Assembly: GCA_029747015.1 (NCBI GenBank) | Contig: JAKOGI010000827.1 | Location: 100,001 to 164,000, forward strand | Source of the DNA: Carnegiea gigantea | Lineage: Eukaryota > Streptophyta > Magnoliopsida > Caryophyllales > Cactaceae | Direction: 5' to 3' | DNA: 64,000 bases | Part shown: positions 47,673 through 58,545 of the stretch, one piece after another | Numbering within the stretch: position 1 is the first letter of the stretch | How the letters are laid out: the number at the start of each line of letters is the position of its first letter | The notes under the pieces: generated by a model | What the model was told of the DNA's origin: nothing | Database searches by the model: none | What the model saw: only the letters and a program-made list of their open reading frames with translations | Position numbers and translations under genes: made by a program

Positions 47673-47689
47673 GTCTTCTCCCCTTAAAA
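47673..47689 (-). other. Polypurine tract of the large-LTR element
   Basis: The minus strand reads TTTTAAGGGGAGAAGAC directly before the LTR start TGTAACAGTCC. The preceding minus-strand bases TTCGAGGACGAAAC are the hallmark 3' segment of Del/Tekay-type elements and are shared, with changes, by the LARD. Confidence 0.85.
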
Positions 47690-47912
47690 TAAGTTTCGTC
47701 CTCGAATTGAAACTTAAAAAACAAATCTTGAAGAACTTTTATTGCATTATAGAAGATGCCATTCATAATTCGTGGCTTGAAGTAGCATGTCCCTTGAAAA
47801 GTAGTTTCACTTGGTAATGGACTGAAACTTAGGGTACACTTAATTTTGCCATTTAGTGCTTATGTGCTCTTATAGTTTCACATAACATATACTTATGGTT
47901 TTGCCACACTAA

Positions 47913-48067
47913 GGGCCTGTTCTTCTTGTGGGTAAATTAAGGTGGGTAAATGAGTGAAGTGGGTCAAAATAGGCTGAGGTAAATTGAAGTATATTGAAGT
48001 GGGTTGAAGTAGGTTGAAGTATGTTGAGGTTGGTATTTTAGAATTGACTCACGAAAAGAACAGGCCC
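47913..48067. mobile_element. Tourist-like MITE (PIF/Harbinger type)
   Basis: A 155-bp element with terminal inverted repeats GGGCCTGTTC and GAACAGGCCC and flanking TAA at 47910-47912 and 48068-48070. A 3-bp TAA/TTA duplication and GGGCC-type ends fit PIF/Harbinger MITEs. The interior is made of GGGTTGAAGTA-like short repeats and has no coding capacity. Confidence 0.85.
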
Positions 48068-49492
48068 TAAGCCATAGTAAAATATTTATTAGGGAAGTTT
48101 TCCTAGACCCCTGTGCCTTGTTCACATCGTCTTTAGCCCCAAAGTTCGAGGCCAATGTCGTGCGAGAAAAATGTTTAATAAAGTGTAAGGGTGGAATGTA
48201 CTTATAACTCTGAGAAGGATAATCATAGTTTCCTTGAGAATAGGTCGCCTCCAGTATGTCCTAAAGATTTGAGTCTAATCAAGCCTCCATGCATTTAACT
48301 GATAAACTTGTTTACTCATGACCTACTATATTTAATTGACCTCTTAGGCACCTGACAATACCCAGTCAAGCATGGTCAAATACCTTATTATAGTTGTAAC
48401 TGCTTCCCTTTGGTCAAGCAAGTCACCAAACTTAATACTATCTCATCATCCCTTAATATTTCCTCAGGTAGACTCCCAAGTCCATACCCAACATGCTGGA
48501 TCAGCTTCATGAAAATAATTAATATGCTCTAGTATATTGGCTAGGCTTGTTGTAATTTCAATGGTTACAGGAAGAGAGTGTTTAGGTGGAAGCTAAGAAC
48601 GTACTTAGATGTCATATAATTTCAAATTCATGTAGGATAAACTAGTTTCATGTACCCCACTTTATCATCTTAGGAAGAAATTTATTTATAGTACAACTTC
48701 TAACAATTCGCTCAGTCTTAGATACTTTGTCGCCTCAAGGATAACTAATAGCATTTAAGCATGCGGGGATGTATTGCTCCAACTAAACCCTGGGAAAATA
48801 GAATGACCCATTTTCCCCTTTGACCTAGTCAATATTCACAGTAGGAGTCTCTAAATTTGTATTGAAGGTTACCATTCGTCATCTAGATGCAAACAGGGCT
48901 AAAAAGACAAAAAATACTTGTGGTGCAAGTGTAAAACTATTACAACCCAAAGGCGTCTAATTATTAACTAACTCAAGACATGTTAATTCCAGTACAATTT
49001 ATACCAGGGAAATACGAAGTTGTTTGAACTCTTTATAATCACTCCCCTTTTTTCTGATTATTCATAGTAACCCCCATTTCCAATACGGCACCACAACTCA
49101 GTCAAATGATATCTTATGAGCACATGTGGACCCATGAAAGATTGGATCAACTTCTCTAGGTGACTAATATTTGGCAATAATGTGATGTGGCACGAGTGAA
49201 ATGGGTTAGTAGATATTATACTCGAGAGTTAACCGGTGAGAAAGTCTATGAAGAATTAACATGAATTAAATAACATCAAATAGCAAGCTATTAGATGACT
49301 AATAGAAGGTTAATTTGATAAGGAATGTCAAAGAAGGGGGTCAATGTTTCTAAGGGCGAGAATAAAGTATATAATGGCTAACAAAGAAGGTGATTACCAA
49401 GGATGTAGAACACTATCCAAGTTCCACAAGTAATTCAAAAACATGGGAGATAATAACAGATGCACCCAATGCCAATCCGCCAGTGAGAAAAT

Positions 49493-49616
49493 AAAGGATG
49501 ATCTAGGCGTTAAAGGATAACAAACATAGGCAATCTATAAATGCTTTTTTCCTTAAAGGATGATCTAGGCGTTAAAGGATAACAAATATAGGCAATCTAT
49601 AAATGCTTTTTTCCTG
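49493..49616. repeat. 62-bp tandem duplication
   Basis: AAAGGATGATCTAGGCGTTA and the following bases to TTTTTTCCT occur twice in a row (starts 49493 and 49555) with only one or two changes. It is a recent local duplication in non-coding DNA. Confidence 0.88.
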
Positions 49617-52199
49617 AAGAATGACAGTTGATTAGTTGAAAGGTACGAAGTTGGGAACAACAAAGTTGTTTGTGGAAACGATGGAGGTAAGGCAATAAAA
49701 ATACCTATCGACATGAACATTAAAATCATGGACCCTGATAATCAGGTAATTACTCAAGGTATAAGTTATATCTAAACTCAAGATAAGCAAATTAAAGAAA
49801 AGAGCTAACCGTATGCTACATATAGATATTTGCAAAAGGAAGTATTAATTTTTTTTTTCTTTGCGAGAAATAAGGTCCATAGAGGTTTTTTTTTTCCCCT
49901 AAAGAATATTTGGAAGGTAAATAAAATCACGATCAATGGAGAGATGTAACAATGTCAAGACAATACTTAGCTATAGCTTAGGAGGCCTTATGGGCATTAA
50001 GGAGATTAAGATGTACAATTGCAAAGCTTAGAGGGGTAAATGATGAAATTCAAATAGAACATATTGGCTTGGTACATAGGTCTTCATGTGTGAATCACGC
50101 TTTATTATGGGCTTTTTTTTTTTCTTTCTTTCCCAAGTACAATTGGTAGGCAAAGTTTTAAGTAAGTTTGTAATTTAAAAAAAAACTGGAGAGCTTCATA
50201 AATGGAAAAGAGTTACCACAATCTTGCCAAACTGTTTATGTGTGTTTGAACTCGTTAGGCAGAAAATTCCTAACAAATAGTTACAAAGTAGCAAGAGGAT
50301 TCAAATGTTGGTTATAAATGTGGATTGTCTTGGGGGTAAGGCCAACAGGACAAGAACTTTAACATGTTGGCTTGGTAAATGGATTCAACATTCCATAACA
50401 ATCAATCATCTGGTTATATATGCTAATAGAGGTTGGAATGCAATTGCCTCTCAAATAAAGTCATCAAAGTGCAAAAACTTAAATGAATGGAGCAAAATAA
50501 CACTTCTTGTGCGAGTACATTCATTAATGGGGTAAAGAAGGATACTTATTTAGTTAAACAGTTGTAACGAACAAAAGCTTGTTTTCGAACGACTATTGGT
50601 AAGTAAGAAAGAATGTAACTATTTTAAATAACATGATTAAAAGGAATATATTTATCTACTGTAGAAAGAGTTGTGAACACAATTGGGTTTCAATTGAAAG
50701 ATCACAAGTTGAAAAAAAGAACCATAAAGGTAAGTGATATAGAGGGATAGAGTGGTCCCATGGAAAAGATTTACTCATACCATTTGGAAATCCTTCAAAT
50801 CAAGTAATTAGTTAGCATGAGGAGTGTTGAAAGAAAATTACAACTTGTAGAGGATGGGTTTTAGTTAAAAGACTCAAAACTTCAGTCAAATCAAGTGAAT
50901 GTTAGGGATCAAAATAATACGGTAGCAAAGGAGGACCAATAGTAACTTCAATCAATGCAATCTTCAAAAAAAAAAAAAGTCAATCAGATAGTAAGTTCAA
51001 TTAAATGCCAAATGATCAAGACCGTTAACATTTAAAACATGGCATTCAAATAACAAGGAGATGGTGTGATGAGTAACATTATCAATCATGAGGGTCAACT
51101 AACTAGAAGGAGGGACATTTTGACTTTATGGCATAAGAATGCATGGAAAGGTACCCCAGGAGGGTTGCTGGGAGGAGTGAACCCTTTGGACATTATGATT
51201 TGGGGGGCCAGGTATTAGGATAAACTAGGGTTAATATGAGTTATTGACAGCATAAAAAGAAAATAGGAATGTTCCAAATCGTGAAGTTTGAATGAGCCTA
51301 TTAGATCATTAAACAAAATAATTTTTGAACATTAGGTTGCTAGGTGTAATTATAGGGCTCACAGCAATACAAAAGATTCATGCATCTAGATCCATGAGTT
51401 TCCCTTGCTTAGAAGAAAAATATGTCTCGGTATTAGCTCGTAGGCAAAACGGTCACACCTCTTTTGTTATGTATAGTCCAATACTTACAGATCCAAGGGT
51501 AAATTCCGATGTCAATGTCACCCAAATGCTACCCCAATCTTATAATGTGTACTAAATACGTTCCCTCTAGAATGTTACATAATGCTCAACTGCACAAATA
51601 CTAAAGCTCTGCTGATTAGCTTATGTCACCGTGCAATTAGTACCCAAGTCCTTCACTCCTAACCACTATCACAGGAGTTCTGCAATATATGTTTTTCCTT
51701 TATTGTTTCTTTTCTTCTTGCCCCCTTTTTTTCGAGACTGTTTTTATAACCAAATAACATGTAGTTCACGTTAAATAATATCAACTTTGATGACAAAAAG
51801 TCCTTGAACCGTTTCTACTATAACTAAAGTACATCTTGTACAACATCATATCATCAATCAAGAATTTTTTTTTTTTTGGGGTCCTAATTGCTTAAACAAA
51901 ATGGACATGTAAATGCTTAAACGACTTCCCAATTTCCCCAATGTTTCTAACACCTAATTACTTTTAAATTCATAATGGATCTTGAACTATTAATTCCATT
52001 CAACACTACTGCATTCATACAATCGCATTTGCTTCATATCATCGGAACGTCATCCAAATATATTATTAAAGTGACTCCCATTTCGTACCATGCGACTGAA
52101 TAAGTTTATATTAAACATAATGGTTACCATCGATCTAACAAGTTAAATAAAAATGAACTGATTTCAATCTCCAAATGATTCATACTCAACGTATTTTAG

Positions 52200-53333
52200 G
52201 ACTAATTTGGCAACAATTGGGAAAAGTTTTGGGTAAAAAGACCAAAAATTGAGTTCCGAAACTCAACTTCAACAGTCATTGCTGACAACTAGGTTTCGGC
52301 ATTTTCAAGTCAAATTCCAGTATATATTGCAAAATTTTTTGAGGGCTTTCACTGATAACTTTGTGGGGGACAGAAGGAACAAATCAATTGCAAGTAATAA
52401 TGACAAAAAAGGGATCAAAATTGAGTTCAAATTTGTGAACCACTCCTTAGAAATTTTTGGTGAAAATACGCCAAACTTCAGCAGAAAACATAAAATAATT
52501 TTAGTGGTTTTGCTAATAATCGTATCAGAAACAAGAATATCACATCAATTTTGAAATAATTTGCCTAAAGATTGATAAAAAAATGAGTTCTTATATCGAC
52601 CCCTAACCCTAAAATAATGTCGACAATGTTTTCAATTTCGGCTATATCTCATGTCAATAATTGGCATGGTTTGAGGGCTTTCACTCATAATTTTATGGGC
52701 AACAAAAACCATAAACAATTGGAAGAAATAGTGGCCAAAACAACTCAAAAATTGGACTAAAATCACGAACTCTAACTCTAGGGTTCGACGGAAATAGCTT
52801 GCAAAATTAAGCCCAAAAATGAGATAAATGCATTGAATTCTTGAGGTTTTTCACACAAAACACAAGCTAAACATGAAGTCAGCATCAATTGAGATTAAAT
52901 TGGACCGAATATGTACCAAAATCGAGTTCTAGCACTTGAAAAAGAACCCTAAAAATTGTGGTGAATTCTTTTCCACAATTCAGGCAAAATCAAATGGGAA
53001 AGGCAACCTTTGCACCAATTTGAATGAAAATTAAACAAAAGCAGCAATTAAGAAATCGAATTCAGGGTTTCATATGCGAAGAATCCTAGAATTTCATTCC
53101 CAAATTGTTCATAATATACTCAATGAAATCTTGTATACAATAGATCAAATTAAAGCTCTCAACACGGTCAACTAGAACCTGAAATTTCACAAAAATTTAT
53201 CAAGGACTTGAACATTAAATAATGGCATGAAGTTTCAAGTTTGTGGAGCAACGAAGCAAAGAACAAAGATAAGCATGCAACCATTAACATATTTAGGGCG
53301 TGAATTAACATTCAACTAGAAAACAAGCCAATT
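52200..53333 (-). other. Leader-like non-coding DNA of a copia element
   Basis: Adjoins the primer-binding site at 53334, so on the minus strand it is the region after the 5' LTR. No gag is recognisable. GAGGGCTTTCACTGATAACT (about 52341) recurs as GAGGGCTTTCACTCATAATT (about 52674), suggesting an old internal duplication of about 333 bp. One open stretch of 101 codons (52249-52554, plus) has no resemblance to known families. Confidence 0.4.
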
Positions 53334-53346
53334 GGCTCTGATACCT
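53334..53346 (-). other. Primer-binding site
   Basis: The minus strand reads AGGTATCAGAGCC, one base from the initiator-tRNA-Met complement TGGTATCAGAGC, next to the LTR edge at 53348. Confidence 0.75.
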
Positions 53347-53347
53347 A

Positions 53348-53739
53348 TGAAAGAATTAACATATAGAATTAAGCATAAATGAACTTGTCGTAATCTTGTA
53401 ATGGAAGACGATCGAACCTTAGCTTTAAATAACTAGGTAAGGAAGAAATTCACAATTCGGAGACTATTCACACTCTCACAGCCCAAGAGCCCTAGGGTTT
53501 TGTGTAGAAAATTTTCTTTAGAGAACTCTCAGTGTTTCTTGTGTGTTTTTCCTCTTAGACTGGTCTCCTTCTGATGTTAGATGAACAGTGAAGAAACTAG
53601 GGTTTCTAAGATGGCTAAGCCGTCAACTTAATATGCTTATTGGGCTCGCACCACTTATGGGTGTATCATGCCCCAAGTCCAAATAATAAGCTTATTGGGC
53701 TCGCACCACTTATGGGTGTATCATGACCTAAGTCCAACA
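53348..53739 (-). repeat. copia-type LTR, 5' LTR of a minus-strand element
   Basis: On the minus strand it runs TGTTGGACTTAGG...GTTAATTCTTTCA, a common plant copia LTR form, and meets a primer-binding site. Length 392 bp. It contains a 55-bp duplication (53635-53737). The opposite LTR was not found in the window, so the element is truncated or has lost its 3' end. Confidence 0.78.
53635..53737. repeat. 55-bp tandem duplication in the LTR
   Basis: GCTTATTGGGCTCGCACCAC and the bases to AAGTCCAA occur at 53635 and again at 53690, nearly identical. In LTR U3 regions such repeats can act as enhancer-like modules; that is inference. Confidence 0.88.
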
Positions 53740-55100
53740 GGCTTCTTCGACGAGCCCAGGAGATGTGACACTTCCCTAAGGGAAACTCCAATGGAGAACA
53801 CGATGATGACTTGGCTGTTGTTTCGGGTTAGGTTTCAACTTCAAATAATGATATCCACATATTTGTGGGTGGATAAGGGAGAGAGAGAGTGGTGAAATAA
53901 TGATGGAGAAAAATTAAGGCTGCAGCAATGGCAAGGAAGAAGACAAAAATGATGTGGGGTTTTGGGATTTGGAAGCACAAGGGCAAAAACAATTTCCCTT
54001 TTTAAAAAAATATAAAACTAATCAGTTGGGGGATAAGGATTTGATCCCCAGAGACATGGGGGATTTAGGTTCTAGGATTTTGGGGGAGACTTGATACCTT
54101 AGAGTGTCAAGTTTCTTATCCAAAAATCCCATGCCAAACACTAGGGTAAGAAACATGGAACCTGAATATATCAAGTTCTAATCTTTCTCTATAGCAAATA
54201 GTCCCTTATATTTTATTCTAATTCTTTCATTGCTTTAGTACTTTGTATTAGTCACTCGTGCTCTAAATAAATCAAAGGTTAATAAATTCTTTTGCAGCCT
54301 TTAAAAACTAAATATGATTTGACAAACAACTTTCACATGAAAGAAGGATAAAAAGGAAGGATTCATGCTCATTGGCATTTACTTGGTGCTACATCTTGTA
54401 GTTGTATAACATCCTCGGCCCACTTCTCATTAGTTTACCTTTCAATCCAATTTTGTCTAGTTGTAATTTGTAACATCCATATCTTAACCTTGAAATTGAA
54501 AATGATTTTATATCGCAAGCCCCATTTGATTGGCATCTATAGTATGTTGAATATAGGATTGAGTATATTACTATGAAAAATGAGATTACTTTCCTTTATC
54601 AATACACATTATTGCACTTCCTGTTAATTTTATATGACAAAATTTTATTTAGATTATTAAATAAGTAGCATGCAGGTTAAGTACCCTAAAAATTATATCA
54701 AGAATTAGGTGAAAACATTTCCATTTGCATCATGTGAAATTATATGTGTAAATTTTGATGCAATTGCAGTAAGTACAGGTATATTTAGGACAATTTATGA
54801 TTTAAACATCTCATTGCCTAAGTGATTTTTAATAAGTTTAAGGGGTATGCGAGAGTTAGGCTTACCTGTGTAGCCTTTCAAATTGATGCGTTTCCTCCCT
54901 CAATATTTACATTTGATATTTTCCTTCAAAGAATTCTGTTTCAATACCAAGGATAAAGTAAAACATGCATTGCCCTGGCAAGGCACCTGTCCTTGCTCTT
55001 CTATGGCATCTATCACAATCCATTGACTTGAGATTTTCTCAAATGAAGGCAAAGGATACAAGAATGGGTTTATGTGTCACTTGACAACATAGACACATGT
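53740..55100. other. Unassigned spacer left of the hAT
   Basis: AT-rich DNA with no recognisable protein or terminal repeat. A phrase at 54469 (TGTAACATCCATATC) could be an LTR-like start, but I found no matching primer-binding site or partner. It ends at the left target duplication of the hAT (55101-55108). Confidence 0.45.
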
Positions 55101-55360
55101 CCTTCGACTAGGCTTGTTCATTATTGAGCATGGACTAGGACCAAACTGGACCAAAGCCCGGCCTGGAACGGATCAGATCGAATCAAATCGGGCTTAGTCG
55201 GGCCAGTCTATGGTTCTGTCTTTGTCTAGGTTCAGTCTTTGGTCCGGCCTTGGTCCAGACTGGTTAGACTGTAGACCGGATCGTGGACTGATTATCTATG
55301 GTTTTTAGAGTTTTCAATTTGTAGTTTGCTAATTCACTCAGTCTTCAGACCTTGGTAGTT

Positions 55361-55638
55361 TGGCTCTTCTCTCAGCTTTTGCCCTCTTCTCTTACGCTCT
55401 TAAGTATTCTCGCAAAGTCACACCCTCACGATTGGTAGTCGTTTCCACCTTCTGTCGTACACTCCGATACTCCCTTACTGCCCCTCAGTCCTTTGACGAT
55501 TGGCTCTTCTCTTAGCTCTTGCCCTCTCCCCTCACGCTCTCAAGCAGTCTTGCATAGTCACACCCTCACAATTGGTAGTCACTTCCGCCTTTCGGCGTCC
55601 CACTACGGCACTCCCTCACTGCCCCTAGTCCCCCGATG
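55361..55638. repeat. 140-bp direct duplication in the hAT 5' region
   Basis: TGGCTCTTCTCTCAGCTTTT at 55361 and TGGCTCTTCTCTTAGCTCTT at 55501 start two copies of a pyrimidine-rich unit ending ...CTTACTGCCCCTCAGTCC. It lies between the left terminus and the first transposase exon, so it is in promoter or leader DNA. Confidence 0.88.
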
Positions 55639-56689
55639 ATAGCCGGCTAGCCACCTTGCAGACGCTGGCACATCATTGTCAGCCTGTTGTTGCGCACGTT
55701 TATAATGATTTGTGAGTTTGCTCGGTCCAATTTCTGGCTTGTTTTGCTCAGAATCCAGATTATATTTCTTTGTTGAATTACACAATGTTGTTCCTCTTCT
55801 ATATCTAAAATCTAGATTACCAGTTTGATTGAAAACTTCATTATTGTATTTCTTTGTTGAATCATTACAGACACTTCATAATTCACACCAAATATCCCTT
55901 TTCTCTAATTTGAATCATCTGAAATTCTGAATCATTGTAGAATCCCGATTGCCAGACTTAATGATGGATGGCTAGGATGGGGTTGAATTATTGTATCTCC
56001 ATAATCAAATCAATATTATCTGCATTTTGTTTAATGATCTGAATCATCTAATTCTTGATTTCTAATAGTCATAACTTGCATATCAAATTAGAATTAAGTA
56101 TACAGATCGTGGGATTGGGAACACATAAATTTAGAGGAATTGAATAAGCCAGTGGGCAGTGGGTGTCATTGAAATTATTGCTGTCAAAGAAAGTTCTAAT
56201 GCAATATTAATTTTCAATGAAGATTAAAGACTCAAATCTGATCTTTTCAATGAGAACTCTAATCTGGTCCATTTATGAGGCCATTGATACCCCTTTTTCT
56301 CCCTTCATTAACACAATGTGTCCTTCATATCTAGATTTCTTGTACAAAGTTTGTATTATATGTACTATACTTTCAAGTTTTACATTATAAGAGTTACTGA
56401 GGAATTAGGACATAGTAGGGGGTGGGCTGATTTGCCTAATTAATGATTACGATATATAATATATGTACTTGGTGCTTGGATGTGAGTTTGCTGAGTTAAA
56501 TGATGGATTGTTTTTGGTTTAATTGTGATTTCTTGTTAACTTTGGACATTGCTTGTATGTATGTGTATTATATAATTACATTATCCACTTTCCTTTGCAT
56601 TGAATAATAACAATGTCATTTCACTCTTTAGTTATTTTCAGGTGCAAAGTGTACTTTTTCAGTCCAAATTGCGTTTGGATTAGTTATCA

Positions 56690-56785
56690 TGGAGTCCCTT
56701 ACAGCTTGTCCTCAAAATGTAAGGTTTGCATTTTCATTTTTTAAATTAGCATGATGTGTGTGTATATATATGGTGTGTTTGTGAT

Positions 56786-56858
<73 letters not shown>

Positions 56859-58545
56859 TGGCTTATTTACTTATGTTTTAATCACTTTCTAATGCAAGAT
56901 GTTGAGCTCCAAATCTAAAAAGAGGGGTAGTTTAGAAGTGAAAGAATCGATTGACATAAATACTGATATTCCAAGTGAGCACTAACCAAATGATCCTATT
57001 GAAATTGAAGGGGAGGAAGAAGAAAGTCAAAGAGCAATGCAAAGTAAGAGTAAGAGGAAATAAGTGGCTAGAAAGTGTACCCAAAGGGCAGAGTGTTGAA
57101 ACCATTTTGAAGAGATCAAAGAGAATGGTAAAAGAGTGGCTGGTAAGTGCAAATACTATGGGATTATATATAACGCTGACCCTAGTGAGAATGGAATGAA
57201 GAACTTGAAAAATCATTTTCCAAAGTGTCATGAAAACCCGAACAATCAAAGCAAACAAATACAAAGTTAGTTGGTTTTTGAAAAGGATCCAAACAATGAG
57301 GGAGAAGCTAGATTAAAGTCATGGTATTAAACCCTCATGAGGTAGGGGATTCTATAGCCAAAATGATCATAATTGATGAGTTTCCCTTTAGATTTGTTAA
57401 AAATATGGGATTTAGGCTAATGATGTCTGTATGTTGTCCTTAATGTAATATACCTGTTCGCATTACCATAGCAAGAGACATTGATCACATATATGTGGGT
57501 GAAAGGGTGACATTGAAAGAATATCTTATACATTCATGTCGAAGGATATGTGTGACAACAGACACATGGACTTCACTTCAGAAGATTAACTGCCTAGTTA
57601 TAACTACTCACTTTATTGATAACGATTGGAAATTGCATGAGAAAATATTAAACTTTTGTGCAATTTCTAGTGATAAAGGTGATGATATTGCTCTTGTTCT
57701 TGGAAAGTGTTTAGAGGATTGGGGTTCAGCATCTAAATTTTATACTATTACTATTGATAATGTTGGGAGCAATAACACTACATGTACTTCCCCAGCAACA
57801 TGGCATACCTGAGAAAACGAACCTTTTAGTGTATATTGCTCCCATCTTTGACCCAAGGTACAAGCTAGCAGGTCTTGAGGTTTCTCTTTGTGATTTGTTT
57901 TGGTGAAGAACAAGGTAGTGCTATAGTTTTGAAAGTGAGGAAGAAATCAAAAACCTTGTTTTGATGAGTAGTGAGAATTGTACAGGCCATTGACTCCTCA
58001 AAGTGGGCAAAGTAGTGGGATACAACTTGAATTGAGAAGGAAAATGCATCTAGTAGAGCTACCTCTTATGCACAAAAATTAAGAAAGAAGTTAAAGGCGT
58101 CAAATGAAGGAAGAGAAATCATCAACACGGAGTTGTAAAAGTACCCAAATGAGGGACTTGAAGAGGATAGAGTAGGGGATGATGCGTTGGGATAGTGAAA
58201 AGTGCATGGTCCTTGGCATCCTGTGGTTGCTCATATGGCTCGTGGTGTGCTGGCTATGTCTGTTTCTACGGTTGCATCAGAGTCGACATTGAGTACAGGA
58301 GAATGTACTCTTGATTCATTTAGAACTTCTTTAACTCCAAGGGTAAATGATTGATTAGTATATTTCTTTGAATTGTATTATAAATTTATAACTTATTTAT
58401 CTTTTGTAACTTATGAATTTTGTTTGTTTTAATTGTGAAAAGATGGTCCAACCTCTTATATATGCAAAAGATTGGTTTAGGCCAACTAGTAGATTAGATA
58501 TGGTTGACTATTTTGATGAATTGCAGGACCTTGATAAGGGTAACG
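56690..58545 (+). pseudogene. hAT transposase pseudogene (BED, core, hATC)
   Basis: A possible short first exon starts at 56690 (MESLTACPQN). From about 56900 the frame reads MLSSKSKKRGS, then a BED zinc finger (CWNHFEEIKENGKRVAGKCK, then YYGIIYNADP, ending LKNHFPKCHE; 57090-57240). FPFRFVKNMGFRL (57380) leads into the open stretch 57495-57812 with CVTTDTWTSLQKINCLVITT, THFIDNDWKLHEKILNFC and YTITIDNVGSN. IFDPRYKLAGLE follows directly, so about 300 residues of the catalytic middle are deleted. The hATC domain (VSTVASESTLSTGE, LRTSLTPR-like) is at 58230-58342, an intron at 58343-58442, and LIYAKDWFRPTSRLDM follows. Stops near 57050 and 57270 add to the damage. Confidence 0.85.
56795..56855. 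repeat. (AC)n microsatellite, about 30 repeats
   Basis: An uninterrupted AC run of about 61 bases in the intron-like region before the BED exon, preceded by an AT-rich run. Such a pure run is expected to be length-variable. Confidence 0.97.

Larger units (their letters stand above)
47690..52200 (-). other. Non-coding interior-like DNA
   Basis: Adjoins the polypurine tract, so it is at least partly the interior of the large-LTR element. No gag or pol motif is recognisable on either strand; frames are under 80 codons. It contains a MITE at 47913 and a 62-bp duplication at 49493. The absence of coding sequence suggests a LARD-like member or deep decay. Confidence 0.45.

Noticed and set aside
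49248..49275. Second LTR start for the copia at 53348 (tgaagaattaacatgaatt)
   Set aside because: Only a short chance match; the following sequence does not align with the LTR.
56900..57812. Host BED zinc-finger gene
   Set aside because: It lies between hAT termini with target-duplication-like flanks, has stops and lacks the catalytic middle; it is a transposase remnant rather than a domesticated gene.
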